From Trueperaceae bacterium (GTDB lineage Bacteria; Deinococcota; Deinococci; Deinococcales; Trueperaceae): a DNA stretch of 64,000 nucleotides. The notes under the pieces are model-generated. The model was not told where the DNA came from and did not search any database. It saw only the letters and a program-made list of their open reading frames with translations. Below are positions 16,621 to 25,288 of this stretch, piece by piece. Each line of letters opens with the position of its first letter. Position 1 is the stretch's first letter. The stretch spans positions 2,033,130-2,097,129 of the forward strand of contig CP070651.1 of assembly GCA_020354625.1 (NCBI GenBank), written 5' to 3'. The translations under genes were made by a program, and so were the position numbers.

Positions 16621-17230
16621 GCTACTCGTCACCACCGGGCTCGGCTATGCGATCGGATCGGTACCGAGCGCAGCGTGGCTTGCAAGGCTTAAGGGCAAGG
16701 CCATTTTCGACATCGGATCTGGCAGCATGGGCGCGATGAACACGGCTCGCAATGTCGGTTGGACACTGGGGATCTTGGTACTCGTTGCAGATACCGGAAA
16801 GGGTGTGTTCGCTACCTCTTTGGCGAGGCGGATGGCGAGTCTCACCGAAACAGACGGGCTCGCTGCACTGGCCTTTGCCCTCACCGCAGGCGTCGGTGCC
16901 GTAGCAGGTCACGCGTGGTCGATGTTTGCGGGCTTCAAGGGGGGAAAGGCGCTGGCAACGACTTTTGGAGTGGCCTTACCTGTCTATCCCTTGGCAGCGC
17001 TCTACGCTCTCATCGTGCTCGTCGGTCTGATCTTGCTCTCGCGCCGAGTTGTGCTGGCTTCGGTTATCACCGCGCTCTGCTATCCCTTTGTGGTCCTAGC
17101 CACGCTCTGGCGTCAGGGCCATCCACAAGACACCATGTTCTCGGTTTTCACATCCGTGATGATCATTTCGTCGATTGTATTGATCAAACATATACCAGAT
17201 CTTAGACGGGGGGAAGAACGCCTCTTTTGA
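16613..17230 (+). CDS. plsY: Glycerol-3-phosphate acyltransferase PlsY
   Basis: 205 residues with about five membrane helices. It transfers the acyl group from acyl-phosphate to glycerol 3-phosphate, the first step of phospholipid synthesis. The three family motifs are recognisable: IGSVPSAAWLARLKG, GSGSMGAMNTARNVGW (usual GSGNPGATNV, so partly changed), and GHAWSMFAGFKGGKALATTFG. The GTG start lies inside recO (8-base overlap), so translation is probably coupled. It is convergent with folC, 53 bases away. Confidence 0.9.
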   Translation: MFELLVTTGLGYAIGSVPSAAWLARLKGKAIFDIGSGSMGAMNTARNVGWTLGILVLVADTGKGVFATSLARRMASLTETDGLAALAFALTAGVGAVAGHAWSMFAGFKGGKALATTFGVALPVYPLAALYALIVLVGLILLSRRVVLASVITALCYPFVVLATLWRQGHPQDTMFSVFTSVMIISSIVLIKHIPDLRRGEERLF

Positions 17231-17283
17231 GGCGGGATCCTCACGACGCATGAGACGGGCGGGAAGCTTTGCCCATCGTCCGC

Positions 17284-18561
17284 TCACTGCCACCTTTCGA
17301 GTTCTTCACATCGCTGGTTTAGGACATACGCACGAAGTTCAGCCACCAAAAACAGGCTTCCTGTGACCAGCACATGTTCTCCTCGCTCACTCGTTCGAAT
17401 CGCAACCTCGAGTGCCTCACGTGGATCTTCCTCCACGTGGACCGTTTCGAGATACGTTGCGATCAGAGCCGGCTCGAGGGATCGTGGGCTGGTTTTCGCC
17501 CGGGTTGCGATCACCCGCGGCATAAAAGAGGAAAACGCATCGAGAACTCCGAGAATGTCCTTGTCCTTCGCCAGACCGAGAACCAACGTCGGTGGGTGCT
17601 CTTCCAACACTCCCCATGCCGCCACCAGTGCTGCGGCCGCACTCGGGTTGTGCGCCCCGTCAAGGACCACCCAACGATCCCTGTAGGGAACTCGTTCGAG
17701 CCGCGCAGGCCAGCGGTGTTCACGAATCCCGATTTCTACGGCCTCGCTTGCGATGCCTAGAGATTGAGCCGATAACATCGCCAGGGCAAGATTCCTCGAT
17801 TGATGTCCCCCAACCAATGGGGACACCGCCGTGATGTCTCCATACTCGCCGTAGGTCGTCACGCTCTGCCCCTTCCAGCCCAACAACTCAGCTCGGTAGC
17901 TCGCCTCTTTTCCCAACACGACAAGTGGGACGTCTTGCACTGTCGCCCGATCCTCTATCACCCGGAGCGCAACTCCCGTTGCAGCCGTTAACGCGGGGAC
18001 ACCTGGTCGCATAATGCCCGCCTTATCGTGTGCGATCGCCTCGAGCGTATCCCCGAGAACCTCCGTGTGATCAAACCCGACATTCGTTACCACCGACAAG
18101 GAGGGATCGAGGACATTGGTGGCATCGTATCGGCCGCCCATACCGACCTCGAACACACCGATTTCTACTCTTTCACGTGCAAACAAGGCACAACACGCAG
18201 CGGTCACGATTTCGAAAAAGGTCGGGTCGAGACCGGCAGATACGCGCTTGATGTGATCGAGGACATCCTCTAATTCGGAAAGCGCTAGCTCGTGACCACA
18301 AACTTGGAAGCGCTCCATAACCCTACATAGATGTGGGCTCGTAAAGAGCCCCACGCGCAGACCAGCAGCAGCCAGACACGCTGCCAGCGCGCTCGCTGTG
18401 CTCCCCTTCCCGTTGGTGCCCGTTACCAAGACCACAGCGAATGCGTCCTGGGGACGACCGAGACGATTCAGAACTTCGCCGATCCTTTCGAGGCCTGGTT
18501 TGATCCCGAAACGCTGGCGCTCAAAGAGCCAAGAAACGAGGCTTCGATCAGGTCTTTTCAT
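17284..18561 (-). CDS. folC: Folylpolyglutamate synthase / dihydrofolate synthase
   Basis: 425 residues from ATG 18561 (MKRPDRSLVSWLFERQRFG). The start lies inside the end of the HD gene, 14 bases before its stop. Motifs: P-loop VTGTNGKGSTASALA at about 44-58, FTSPHLCRVMERFQV, GVFEVGMGGRYDATNV, VTNVGFDHTEVLG, and the C-terminal LDGAHNPSAAAALV. The enzyme adds glutamates to folates and, in many bacteria, also makes dihydrofolate from dihydropteroate. Length and motifs are normal. No other folate gene is nearby. Confidence 0.92.
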   Translation of the reverse strand: MKRPDRSLVSWLFERQRFGIKPGLERIGEVLNRLGRPQDAFAVVLVTGTNGKGSTASALAACLAAAGLRVGLFTSPHLCRVMERFQVCGHELALSELEDVLDHIKRVSAGLDPTFFEIVTAACCALFARERVEIGVFEVGMGGRYDATNVLDPSLSVVTNVGFDHTEVLGDTLEAIAHDKAGIMRPGVPALTAATGVALRVIEDRATVQDVPLVVLGKEASYRAELLGWKGQSVTTYGEYGDITAVSPLVGGHQSRNLALAMLSAQSLGIASEAVEIGIREHRWPARLERVPYRDRWVVLDGAHNPSAAAALVAAWGVLEEHPPTLVLGLAKDKDILGVLDAFSSFMPRVIATRAKTSPRSLEPALIATYLETVHVEEDPREALEVAIRTSERGEHVLVTGSLFLVAELRAYVLNQRCEELERWQ

Positions 18562-19045
18562 CGATACGCCTGAGGAGTTCTGCCTGGGTATCCTCTCCCG
18601 GTCGGTGATGACGGGCCACCAATTGGGCAACCTCCTCGTCACCTCCCACCGAGCGGATTATCTCGGCACCATACTCAGCGTGGTGCAACTTTATCTGCCA
18701 CGCTCCACGCAAACCGCTCATGAGCGGCTCAGAGGGTAGATGTCGAGGCGTATAGAGATGTACAGCGATCCGTTGCCATAATCGGAAAGGCCGGCGCACC
18801 TTCCCGACATCGTGCAAAAGCGCAGCACGTACCAGAACCGACGAAGCTCTCGGTTCTTGAGCCAGGAGGGTCTTGGCGACAAAGCATGCGTGATTTCGGT
18901 CCCGCCTATCCATCTTTTGGTAAAGCGGGTACTCTGCAGGCGATAGATATGTTTTGGCGAAATGATCATCGACAACCAGAAGTCTGGGGAACCAAGCTCC
19001 CAAGGTGCGCCTCGTTACGTTTAGATACCAGCCCGTGGGCTTCAC
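18548..19045 (-). CDS. HD-domain phosphohydrolase-like protein
   Basis: 165 residues, GTG start. The HD metal-binding set is complete: H in RNHACFVAKTLL, the HD pair in ALLHDVGKVRR (about 87-97), H in KLHHAEYGAEI and H in VARHHRPGEDT. Such proteins hydrolyse phosphoester bonds in nucleotides or signalling molecules; the substrate here is unknown. It lies directly upstream of folC, which it overlaps by 14 bases, so the two are cotranscribed and probably coupled. Confidence 0.8.
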   Translation of the reverse strand: MKPTGWYLNVTRRTLGAWFPRLLVVDDHFAKTYLSPAEYPLYQKMDRRDRNHACFVAKTLLAQEPRASSVLVRAALLHDVGKVRRPFRLWQRIAVHLYTPRHLPSEPLMSGLRGAWQIKLHHAEYGAEIIRSVGGDEEVAQLVARHHRPGEDTQAELLRRIDEKT

Positions 19046-19113
19046 GCTAAGAGTCTAACGCACCGGGAAGAGAACCACGGACAGAATGTGAGCCTCTACG
19101 GTATGCTTGCTGA

Positions 19114-20337
19114 GTGAATAACGTGCAAGATGCCAAGCAGATCAAGCCTTCCCCCCTCCACATAGACCTCCTCTTGCGTAGATGGTTGATCCCAAGTATG
19201 TGGTGCCGCTTTTCAAAGGTCGCTTGCCGAGGGAGCGCGGGTTTTACCTACCGACGTCTCTGCTTTTCCTTGTTTCCTCTGTTGGCCGCCGCACTCCTCT
19301 TCCAGGTTGCAACGGCCCAGTTCGCCACTGGTGCGGATCCTGAAGCGGTCGCGGACGACGCAGTGCGCTCCTGGCTCGAACAAGAACAACCCACCCTACA
19401 AAGCGTCAGCAACCTCACCACAGCAGAGGTCTGCCAGCTCCTCCCCGATCTGGTGCAAAACCCACCACCCGAACCCAATACGAAGGTCAACTTCGACGAC
19501 CGCCTCGAACTCGAGACGGGTGACGCCGATGTCAGGCGCTTCACCTACAGCGCAGTCCGCCCAAACGACCAGCTCGAAGTCGTCCAGGTGACCTTGGAAC
19601 GGCATGAGGAAGGTTGGTCCGCCACGCAGGTCGGTTACCGGCTACCCGCCAACAGACAGGGCAGGCAGTGGTTACAAAACCCGTTGGTCGGTTGGATCTT
19701 TACAGCCTTTAGTTTATACGTCTTGTTTTTGCTGATGACACCATCTTTTCTCAGGCAATGGCTCTCGATCGGTCTTAAGGCGATCCGAGAGCACCGCGGT
19801 CTCGTTCTGTTCACCATGGTGCTGCTCTACAGCGTTATGGTGCTCGGAACACTTACAGGAAGACAGCTACCAGATGAATGCGGTGACGCCGTGTTGACGA
19901 TCGTCACCTCGACACTCGACTCCATCGGTCTCACAGATGCGCTGGGAAGCGGTAGCGTGATTCGAACTGCATCGTTTATCTTCTACCAGAACTTCGTGGT
20001 GGTTACCCTATCGGTTACCTTCAGCCTCGCGCTCCTGTTCGGAATCCCAGCCTACCTCTTCAGCATGATGTCGTATTTCGTGCAGCCGATCGCCTGGACG
20101 ATATTGGGAGCCTTCTCAGGTCCTCAAGTCATACCGTTTCTCACTCTCCTACTCCTCGAACTCACTGCCTACTTCTTGATCGTGGCGGGTGGAGGAATGT
20201 TCTTGAGCACGCTTCTGAAAAAGGGTTTTGGCTCTCTTTCCGAAGGGTTCACCAAGTTGGCGCTCATGCTACCGATCGCCATGATTCTTCTGCTTATCGG
20301 TGCCTGGTACGAATCGGTGTTGGTGTTGATGTTTTAA
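19114..20337 (+). CDS. Multi-spanning membrane protein, possibly SpoIIM-like
   Basis: 407 residues from GTG 19114, which follows a TATGCT box by six bases; ATG 19198 is the alternative. A first hydrophobic segment (LCFSLFPLLAAALLFQV, about 49-66) could be a signal anchor. A periplasmic domain of about 120 residues follows, then about five helices from 190 onward. Helix five (LLLLELTAYFLIVAGGGMFLS) resembles the conserved E...AGAAG segment of the SpoIIM/DUF95 family, whose members serve sporulation or unknown membrane roles. No other sporulation gene is present. The stop codon TAA forms the first three bases of the first repeat copy. Confidence 0.55.
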   Translation: MNNVQDAKQIKPSPLHIDLLLRRWLIPSMWCRFSKVACRGSAGFTYRRLCFSLFPLLAAALLFQVATAQFATGADPEAVADDAVRSWLEQEQPTLQSVSNLTTAEVCQLLPDLVQNPPPEPNTKVNFDDRLELETGDADVRRFTYSAVRPNDQLEVVQVTLERHEEGWSATQVGYRLPANRQGRQWLQNPLVGWIFTAFSLYVLFLLMTPSFLRQWLSIGLKAIREHRGLVLFTMVLLYSVMVLGTLTGRQLPDECGDAVLTIVTSTLDSIGLTDALGSGSVIRTASFIFYQNFVVVTLSVTFSLALLFGIPAYLFSMMSYFVQPIAWTILGAFSGPQVIPFLTLLLLELTAYFLIVAGGGMFLSTLLKKGFGSLSEGFTKLALMLPIAMILLLIGAWYESVLVLMF

Positions 20338-20439
20338 AGCAGGTATCATCTGGTCACAGACAAAGTCAGCGGGTGAAAACCTGTCCTGTAGCCCGTTGCT
20401 TGGATGATACCTGCCTACATAACTATGGCAACCGCTTTA
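20335..20439 (+). repeat. MITE-like repeat, copy 1
   Basis: 105 bases, the reference copy. It begins TAAAGCAGGT and ends ACCGCTTTA, so both ends read as TA plus a short terminal inverted repeat AAGC(A)GGT. Inside, GCAGGTATCATC (20339-20350) pairs perfectly with GATGATACCTGC (20403-20414), leaving a 52-base loop that contains GGGTGAAAACC. The first three bases are the stop codon of the upstream membrane-protein gene. It fills the gap between convergent genes. The other copies are at 27037 and 28577 (reverse strand). No transposase is nearby. Confidence 0.85.
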
Positions 20440-20452
20440 ACCGAACGTCGCT

Positions 20453-21364
20453 CTACATGTTGGGAGTGCTTAAGCCCAAGGCCCGACGAATCGCAGGGGC
20501 GATCTCTGTCAAGTCCTCTGTCCGCCGAAACTGCGATGCGGCTGACCCCACGACGAGCAAGGGCACCGGAGCCCGCGTGTGCGTCCGGAGCGAGCTATCC
20601 TCTAAGTTTCCGTGATCCGAAGTCACTACCAGGGTAACACCTTGCAAATGAGGGATCAATCCCGACAAAAAGGCATCGAGCGACTCGACGAGAGCGACTG
20701 ATGCAACCGAGTCACCACGGTGCCCGAGTCGATCGCTAAGCCAGAAATCGAAGAAGGTAAAGGTATAATCAGCAGCGATCCGAGCCAAGTGAGCACCAGC
20801 CTGTCGCGGTGTGAAAACCGGTAAGTCGGTATCGAGTTTCTGTAAGTGTTCACCCGTCAGATCGGCTGCCAAAGCTCGACCGTTCCGATAGGCCCCAATT
20901 GAAGCGAGCTCCAGTCCAGCAGACTGAGCTGCGAACGCAGGAGCATTCACCCTGAGGACCCGCTCCTCCAACGCCGTAAAGTAACGAGGTGGATAGGCAT
21001 TCGCGAGGTACGCTCGCCCACCGTTCGCTTCCACATGAACAAACAGGGATTCTTCTTGTAAGAGGGCTTTTAGCGTCGGTCCCGGCCAAGGACCGTAATG
21101 ACCTTCCATCAACTCCGCGCCGTTGCGACCCGTCAACAGGGTAGCCTGCCCGGTTGCCGACTGAGGCAACCCGGAAAAACCTAGGGTCGGGTCGACCCTG
21201 CGAAATACGAGGTCGCCTTTGTGACAAGATGGTGTCGCCTCAGTCAATTGTCCACCGAGGACCTCCTGCAAAAAGGGGGTCTCAGCAGCGGCAAATGGAT
21301 TCGAACCGGGGTCGGGAGAACCGATCCCGATCCCATCTACAAACAGAAAAAGGATCTGGTCCAT
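20453..21364 (-). CDS. Alkaline-phosphatase-superfamily metalloenzyme
   Basis: 303 residues. The metal-binding sets of the superfamily are visible: FLFVDGIGIG at the N-terminus (first Asp), SATGQATLLTG with the nucleophile Ser or Thr at about 70, FFDFWLSDRLGHRG (Asp and His) at about 205, and VVTSDHGNLED (Asp-His) at about 250. This order fits the PF01676 metalloenzyme group that holds phosphopentomutase, cofactor-independent phosphoglycerate mutase and nucleotide pyrophosphatases. It is shorter than both mutases (about 390 and 510), lacking their inserted domain, so a simple phosphatase or phosphodiesterase is more likely. trpS lies 28 bases upstream on the same strand. Confidence 0.7.
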   Translation of the reverse strand: MDQILFLFVDGIGIGSPDPGSNPFAAAETPFLQEVLGGQLTEATPSCHKGDLVFRRVDPTLGFSGLPQSATGQATLLTGRNGAELMEGHYGPWPGPTLKALLQEESLFVHVEANGGRAYLANAYPPRYFTALEERVLRVNAPAFAAQSAGLELASIGAYRNGRALAADLTGEHLQKLDTDLPVFTPRQAGAHLARIAADYTFTFFDFWLSDRLGHRGDSVASVALVESLDAFLSGLIPHLQGVTLVVTSDHGNLEDSSLRTHTRAPVPLLVVGSAASQFRRTEDLTEIAPAIRRALGLSTPNM

Positions 21365-21392
21365 AGCAAACGAACCCTACTATGCCCCCAGC

Positions 21393-22454
21393 TTATCCGA
21401 GACCGACAGCGTTCTTTACTCTTTCAAGCGTGTTTGCCGCCGTCTCGCGAGCCCGGTCGGCATTTTTGCGCAAGATGGTATCTAGGCCGTCCGGATCGTC
21501 CATGATTTCACGATGACGGGCTTGAATCGGCGCGAGGGTATCCAACACGACAGCCAAAAGTGCCTTTTTCAAAACACCGTAACCTTGCCCCTCAAATTCT
21601 GCCTCGATCTCCGCTCGCCCATTCCCTGTCAGGACTTGATAGAGAGTCAACAGGTTCCGCACCCCCGGCGACGCACGGTCGAAGCGTAGTTCTCGCTCCG
21701 AATCCGTCACTGCCGACATGATGGTCTTTTTGATCGTTCTCTCGTCGTCCAGAAGATTGATGGCATGTCCCCGCCGCTCAACCGCGATACTCTTGCTCAT
21801 TTTTACTTCTGGTTCATCAAACCCCATAATGCGGGCACCAACCTCTGGCACGACCACCTTCGGCAACACCAAGACTTCTTCGAAGAGATTGTTGAACCGG
21901 ACGGCAATATCACGAGTCAGCTCGACATGCTGCCTCTGATCTTCCCCCACCGGTACGATATCGGTGTCATAGAGCAAGATATCGGCGGCTTGCAACACCG
22001 GGTAATCGAGGAGACCGGTGCCGATACTTTCGGCACGCTGAGCCTTGGACTTGAACTGTGTCATACGCTGAAGCCATCCGAGCGGGGTAATGCAGTTCAA
22101 AATCCAGGTGAGCTCAGCATGTTCGTGCAGTTGCGACTGTATAAAGACAATATTCTCATCGGGATCGATACCACAGGCAAAATAGAGTGCTGCCACCTGT
22201 CTAGCAGCATTTCGAAGCTGCACCGGATCGATGCCTTCGGGAACTGTCAGAGCGTGCAAATCGACAACGCAAAAGATATTGTCGCGCTCCTTCTGTCTCT
22301 CAACCCACTGCTTCAATGCCCCCACATAGGTTCCGATGTGTAGGTCTCCGGTCGGTTGGACACCCGAAAATACACGGGGCTTTCGGCCAGCTTTAGAAGA
22401 GGGGTCGTTTTCTGGCTGTTCGCTAGAAACGTCTTGTCGGCTAGGAGATGTCAT
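21393..22454 (-). CDS. trpS: Tryptophanyl-tRNA synthetase
   Basis: 353 residues. Class I signatures: GVQPTGDLHIGTYVGAL (HIGH-type) and KMSKS at about 210, plus the TrpRS-typical DILLYDTDIVPVGEDQRQH. It charges tRNA-Trp. An extra N-terminal tail of about 25 residues (Ser/Glu/Lys-rich) precedes the catalytic fold. I chose ATG 22454 because TATACT ends six bases before it; the longer frame from 22484 would contain that box in its coding part. The M23 peptidase gene lies upstream on the same strand, 158 bases away. Confidence 0.93.
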   Translation of the reverse strand: MTSPSRQDVSSEQPENDPSSKAGRKPRVFSGVQPTGDLHIGTYVGALKQWVERQKERDNIFCVVDLHALTVPEGIDPVQLRNAARQVAALYFACGIDPDENIVFIQSQLHEHAELTWILNCITPLGWLQRMTQFKSKAQRAESIGTGLLDYPVLQAADILLYDTDIVPVGEDQRQHVELTRDIAVRFNNLFEEVLVLPKVVVPEVGARIMGFDEPEVKMSKSIAVERRGHAINLLDDERTIKKTIMSAVTDSERELRFDRASPGVRNLLTLYQVLTGNGRAEIEAEFEGQGYGVLKKALLAVVLDTLAPIQARHREIMDDPDGLDTILRKNADRARETAANTLERVKNAVGLG

Positions 22455-22460
22455 CGCACA

Positions 22461-22466
22461 AGTATA
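22461..22466 (-). promoter_or_regulatory. TATACT -10 box for a leaderless trpS mRNA
   Basis: On the minus strand TATACT is followed after six bases by the trpS ATG. No Shine-Dalgarno sequence precedes the ATG. No good -35 box is seen at normal spacing. Confidence 0.4.
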
Positions 22467-22612
22467 GCCGCTCGTATTTGCCAATCTCTACAGATCGTGC
22501 TCCGTTTTTGTTGAGCCCTTACCCTTGCGCTATTAGGAATGGGAGTGCCGAAGTGATCTTTAGATGTTTGCAACGAAACCGTACACAACCGATTACGCAT
22601 CGCACCTGCCCA

Positions 22613-23749
22613 TCAAGGGAGAATTTTCCCCACCCAAGCATGTGGATCGGTCGCCAACCCACCGATTCGCACCTCCCAGTGGAGGTGGGGGCCGGTCGAA
22701 ACCCCTGTAGAGCCGACACGTCCGATCACATCACCTCGGCGTACGTGATCTCCCACCTCGACGCCAATACTGGACTGATGAAAATATAAGCTGCTGACTT
22801 CGGCACCGTGGTCGACAACCACAAGACCCCCTTTGATCGGGTAGAAACCTGCCACCGATACGACCCCGTCATTCATCGATCTGATCGGTGTACCCTCTGG
22901 TGCTGCGATGTCGCTCCCTTGATGGTGGGATACGTCCCCACCCCGAACATATCGCCTCGGCGACCCGAAGCCGCTCGTGGCTACACCCTCGATGGGTGCG
23001 ATAAATGGATCTCGCCATAGCATCTCGGGCCTTCTCTGTTCGAAAGCACGCTCCAATACCCGGCGCTCGAGTTCGAAGCCTTCTGGTGTCCTGGCCTCGA
23101 GAATCTCTGCAGAGAGGTTTAACTCTTCGACAGAACGGACGTCGGCTGTGACGGTAATAAGGTTCTCGAGAGTGATCTCCTGCCCAAACTCATCCGTTAC
23201 CGTAAGGGTCAATGGAACAAGACCGGCTTCGCTTCCCAGCGGTACCACCCCAAAACCGGTGACACCCCACTCATAAGGGATCAGAGGTAAGCTTTTGCCT
23301 GCCAGGCTCGCCTCCATCCGCCGGACCGCAGCTCCCTCAAAAGGCCATACCGCTTTGAAGGCGATGGGATCACCGGCCATGACCTCTTCTGGGAATTCGA
23401 GCTCTGGCTTCAAAGGAACGACACCCACAACCCCAGCTCGGTGGTGACTCATATTCCCTGACATGTCGACCGCGGTAACCGCGAGCTCGTGCGGCCCCTC
23501 TTCCGCCAACAGAGATACTTCGAGTTCCTTGGTAGTTCGTTCGTAAACGAGATCGACGTATCCGAGCGTGTAAAGGACCGGTTCGTCGGCAGCGAGCCTC
23601 ACGGTGAACGGTCTACCGGCCGGTACACGCTCACTCAACTCCACGACAAACTCCGGAGGAGTTTCATCACGCCAGACTTGTGAAAGCGCCAGACCGATCG
23701 TGACCGTCGATATCACCACGACGAGGACCAGCCAGAGCGCACGAGACAC
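22613..23749 (-). CDS. Membrane-anchored M23 (LytM-type) peptidase
   Basis: 378 residues, GTG start with AGGGCGAG upstream. A signal anchor (ALWLVLVVVISTVTIGLAL, about 4-22) leads to an extracytoplasmic beta-rich region (about 30-210) without clear family. The C-terminal M23 domain has HHQGSDIAAPEGTPIRS (zinc His and Asp) and GPHLHWEVRIGG (the HxH motif), plus GDVIGRVGSTG. All zinc ligands are present, so active peptidoglycan endopeptidase is likely. The gene starts one base after the hpt stop, so both belong to one transcript. Confidence 0.88.
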   Translation of the reverse strand: MSRALWLVLVVVISTVTIGLALSQVWRDETPPEFVVELSERVPAGRPFTVRLAADEPVLYTLGYVDLVYERTTKELEVSLLAEEGPHELAVTAVDMSGNMSHHRAGVVGVVPLKPELEFPEEVMAGDPIAFKAVWPFEGAAVRRMEASLAGKSLPLIPYEWGVTGFGVVPLGSEAGLVPLTLTVTDEFGQEITLENLITVTADVRSVEELNLSAEILEARTPEGFELERRVLERAFEQRRPEMLWRDPFIAPIEGVATSGFGSPRRYVRGGDVSHHQGSDIAAPEGTPIRSMNDGVVSVAGFYPIKGGLVVVDHGAEVSSLYFHQSSIGVEVGDHVRRGDVIGRVGSTGVSTGPHLHWEVRIGGLATDPHAWVGKILP

Positions 23750-23750
23750 G

Positions 23751-24293
23751 TTACTCGCCCTGACTCGTCACGAAGGGGATATTGCGATACTTGTGGTCGA
23801 CATCGAGACCGTAACCGTATACAAAGGCATCTTCGATCTCAAACCCGAGATAATCGACTTCGACCTCTACGACACGCCGTGCCGGCTTGGACAACAGGGC
23901 CACAACCTTGACCGACAAGGGTTCACGCCCCCCCAGATAGTTCATCAGGTACTGCATGGTCAGGCCTGTATCGACAATGTCTTCAACCAGCAGCACATGT
24001 TTGTTTTTCAGAGACTGATCCAAGTCCTTGACGAGCTTGACCTCCCCACTCGACTCCGTACGCGATCCGTAACTCGACACCGATAGAAAATCGATGGTGA
24101 GCGGGAGATCGATCTCCCGCACCAAATCGGCCATGAATACAAAGGCACCGTTGAGAACACAGATGAGGTGAAGGGGTTCTCCTCGATAGTCCCGTTGGAT
24201 CTGAGCACCCAGTTCTGCAATGCGCCCTTTGATCTCTTCTTCGGAAAGCTGGACCCGGCCTCCGCCAGACTGAAATATCCCATTATTCGACAT
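23751..24293 (-). CDS. hpt: Hypoxanthine phosphoribosyltransferase
   Basis: 180 residues. The PRPP-binding motif is VLLVEDIVDTGLTM (about 100-113), with the flexible-loop region SVSSYGSRTESSGEV and the purine-contact region FVYGYGLDVDHKYRN near the C-terminus. It salvages hypoxanthine and usually guanine to IMP and GMP. hpt often precedes ftsH or tilS; here the next gene is an M23 peptidase. Confidence 0.93.
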   Translation of the reverse strand: MSNNGIFQSGGGRVQLSEEEIKGRIAELGAQIQRDYRGEPLHLICVLNGAFVFMADLVREIDLPLTIDFLSVSSYGSRTESSGEVKLVKDLDQSLKNKHVLLVEDIVDTGLTMQYLMNYLGGREPLSVKVVALLSKPARRVVEVEVDYLGFEIEDAFVYGYGLDVDHKYRNIPFVTSQGE

Positions 24294-24411
24294 CGGTCTA
24301 CCGCTTCCTTAATAACAATGAGGCTCGAGTTACGGAGCACCCTGCACTCCGACATGGAAAGGTTCGACTTGGACCTGGAGAGTGGCTATAAACCAGCCTC
24401 CCCGCTCGCAA

Positions 24412-25125
24412 CTAGCTCCGAGTATACCTAAGGCGCCGAACCTCTTTGCGGGTTAATTCACGATACTCGCCCGGAGCCAACTCCGCGAGCTGGAGACCGG
24501 CAAATCGCGTACGCAGCAATCTCGTGACGGTATACCCGACACTTGCCAACATGCGCCGGACCTGCCGCTTGCGGCCCTCAGCCAGGACCACTACACATCC
24601 CCCTGGCTTCGGATATGCCCGCAGTGCGCGTGCTATGCCATCTTCGAGAAGTACTCCGGCACAGAGCCGAGCGAGCATAGAAGGCACTACTCGCCCCTCT
24701 CGACACCACACTCTGTACTCCTTTTCGTGGCGATAACGTGGGTGGGTAAGTTCTTCGGTCAACCCTCCATCGGTCGTAAGCAACAAAAGCCCTTCAGAAT
24801 CTCGATCGAGACGCCCTACCGGGTGGAGCGCAGGAATGAGAGGCATCAGCTCCATGACCGTCTTGCGCCCATATTTGTCGTGTGCGGTCGTGAGAACCCC
24901 GGTCGGCTTGTAAAGCATAAACGTGCGATGCCTTTCAGCCGGCACCACAACCTCTCCCCGTACCCGCACTTCATCGCCGGGCCCGACGCTCATCCCGAGC
25001 ACGGCCCGGCGACCGTTGACGACCACCTCACCTGCTTCGATCAGCAGCTCGGCCTTCCTGCGACTAGCTATACCTGCACGAGCAAGATATTTTTGCAATC
25101 TCTCTTTGTACACCGGATCTGCCAC
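24412..25125 (-). CDS. Pseudouridine synthase, RluB/RsuA family
   Basis: 237 residues, GTG start. An N-terminal S4 RNA-binding domain (ERLQKYLARAGIASRRKAEL) is followed by the catalytic domain with GRLDRDSEGLLLLT, whose Asp at about residue 106 is the catalytic one. KPTGVLTTAHDKYGRKTV and RKRQVRRMLASVGYTV are also family hallmarks. It modifies a uridine in 23S or 16S rRNA; the sequence looks closest to RluB (2605 in 23S), but site assignment is inference. GGAGGT lies 13 bases upstream, rather far, so the exact start is uncertain. Confidence 0.85.
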   Translation of the reverse strand: MADPVYKERLQKYLARAGIASRRKAELLIEAGEVVVNGRRAVLGMSVGPGDEVRVRGEVVVPAERHRTFMLYKPTGVLTTAHDKYGRKTVMELMPLIPALHPVGRLDRDSEGLLLLTTDGGLTEELTHPRYRHEKEYRVWCREGRVVPSMLARLCAGVLLEDGIARALRAYPKPGGCVVVLAEGRKRQVRRMLASVGYTVTRLLRTRFAGLQLAELAPGEYRELTRKEVRRLRYTRS

Positions 25126-25288
25126 TGCCTAATAGTCTACCTCCGCTCTTCACACCTAACGACATATCAACCATAGCGCAGGAAATAACGAGCTCGACAT
25201 GGCTGTGTATTCCCAACACCGGTCCCGAGCAACAATCCAAAACCGATTTTTGACCCAACGTTTGAAAAAGCTCTGGTAGGCTTGCTCC

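Noticed and set aside
20373..20615. Small ORFs starting in repeat copy 1, and a similar one at 28257-28508 starting in copy 3
   Set aside because: The shared text (IPAY..MATAL) is only the translated repeat; the frames differ after it and have no ribosome site.
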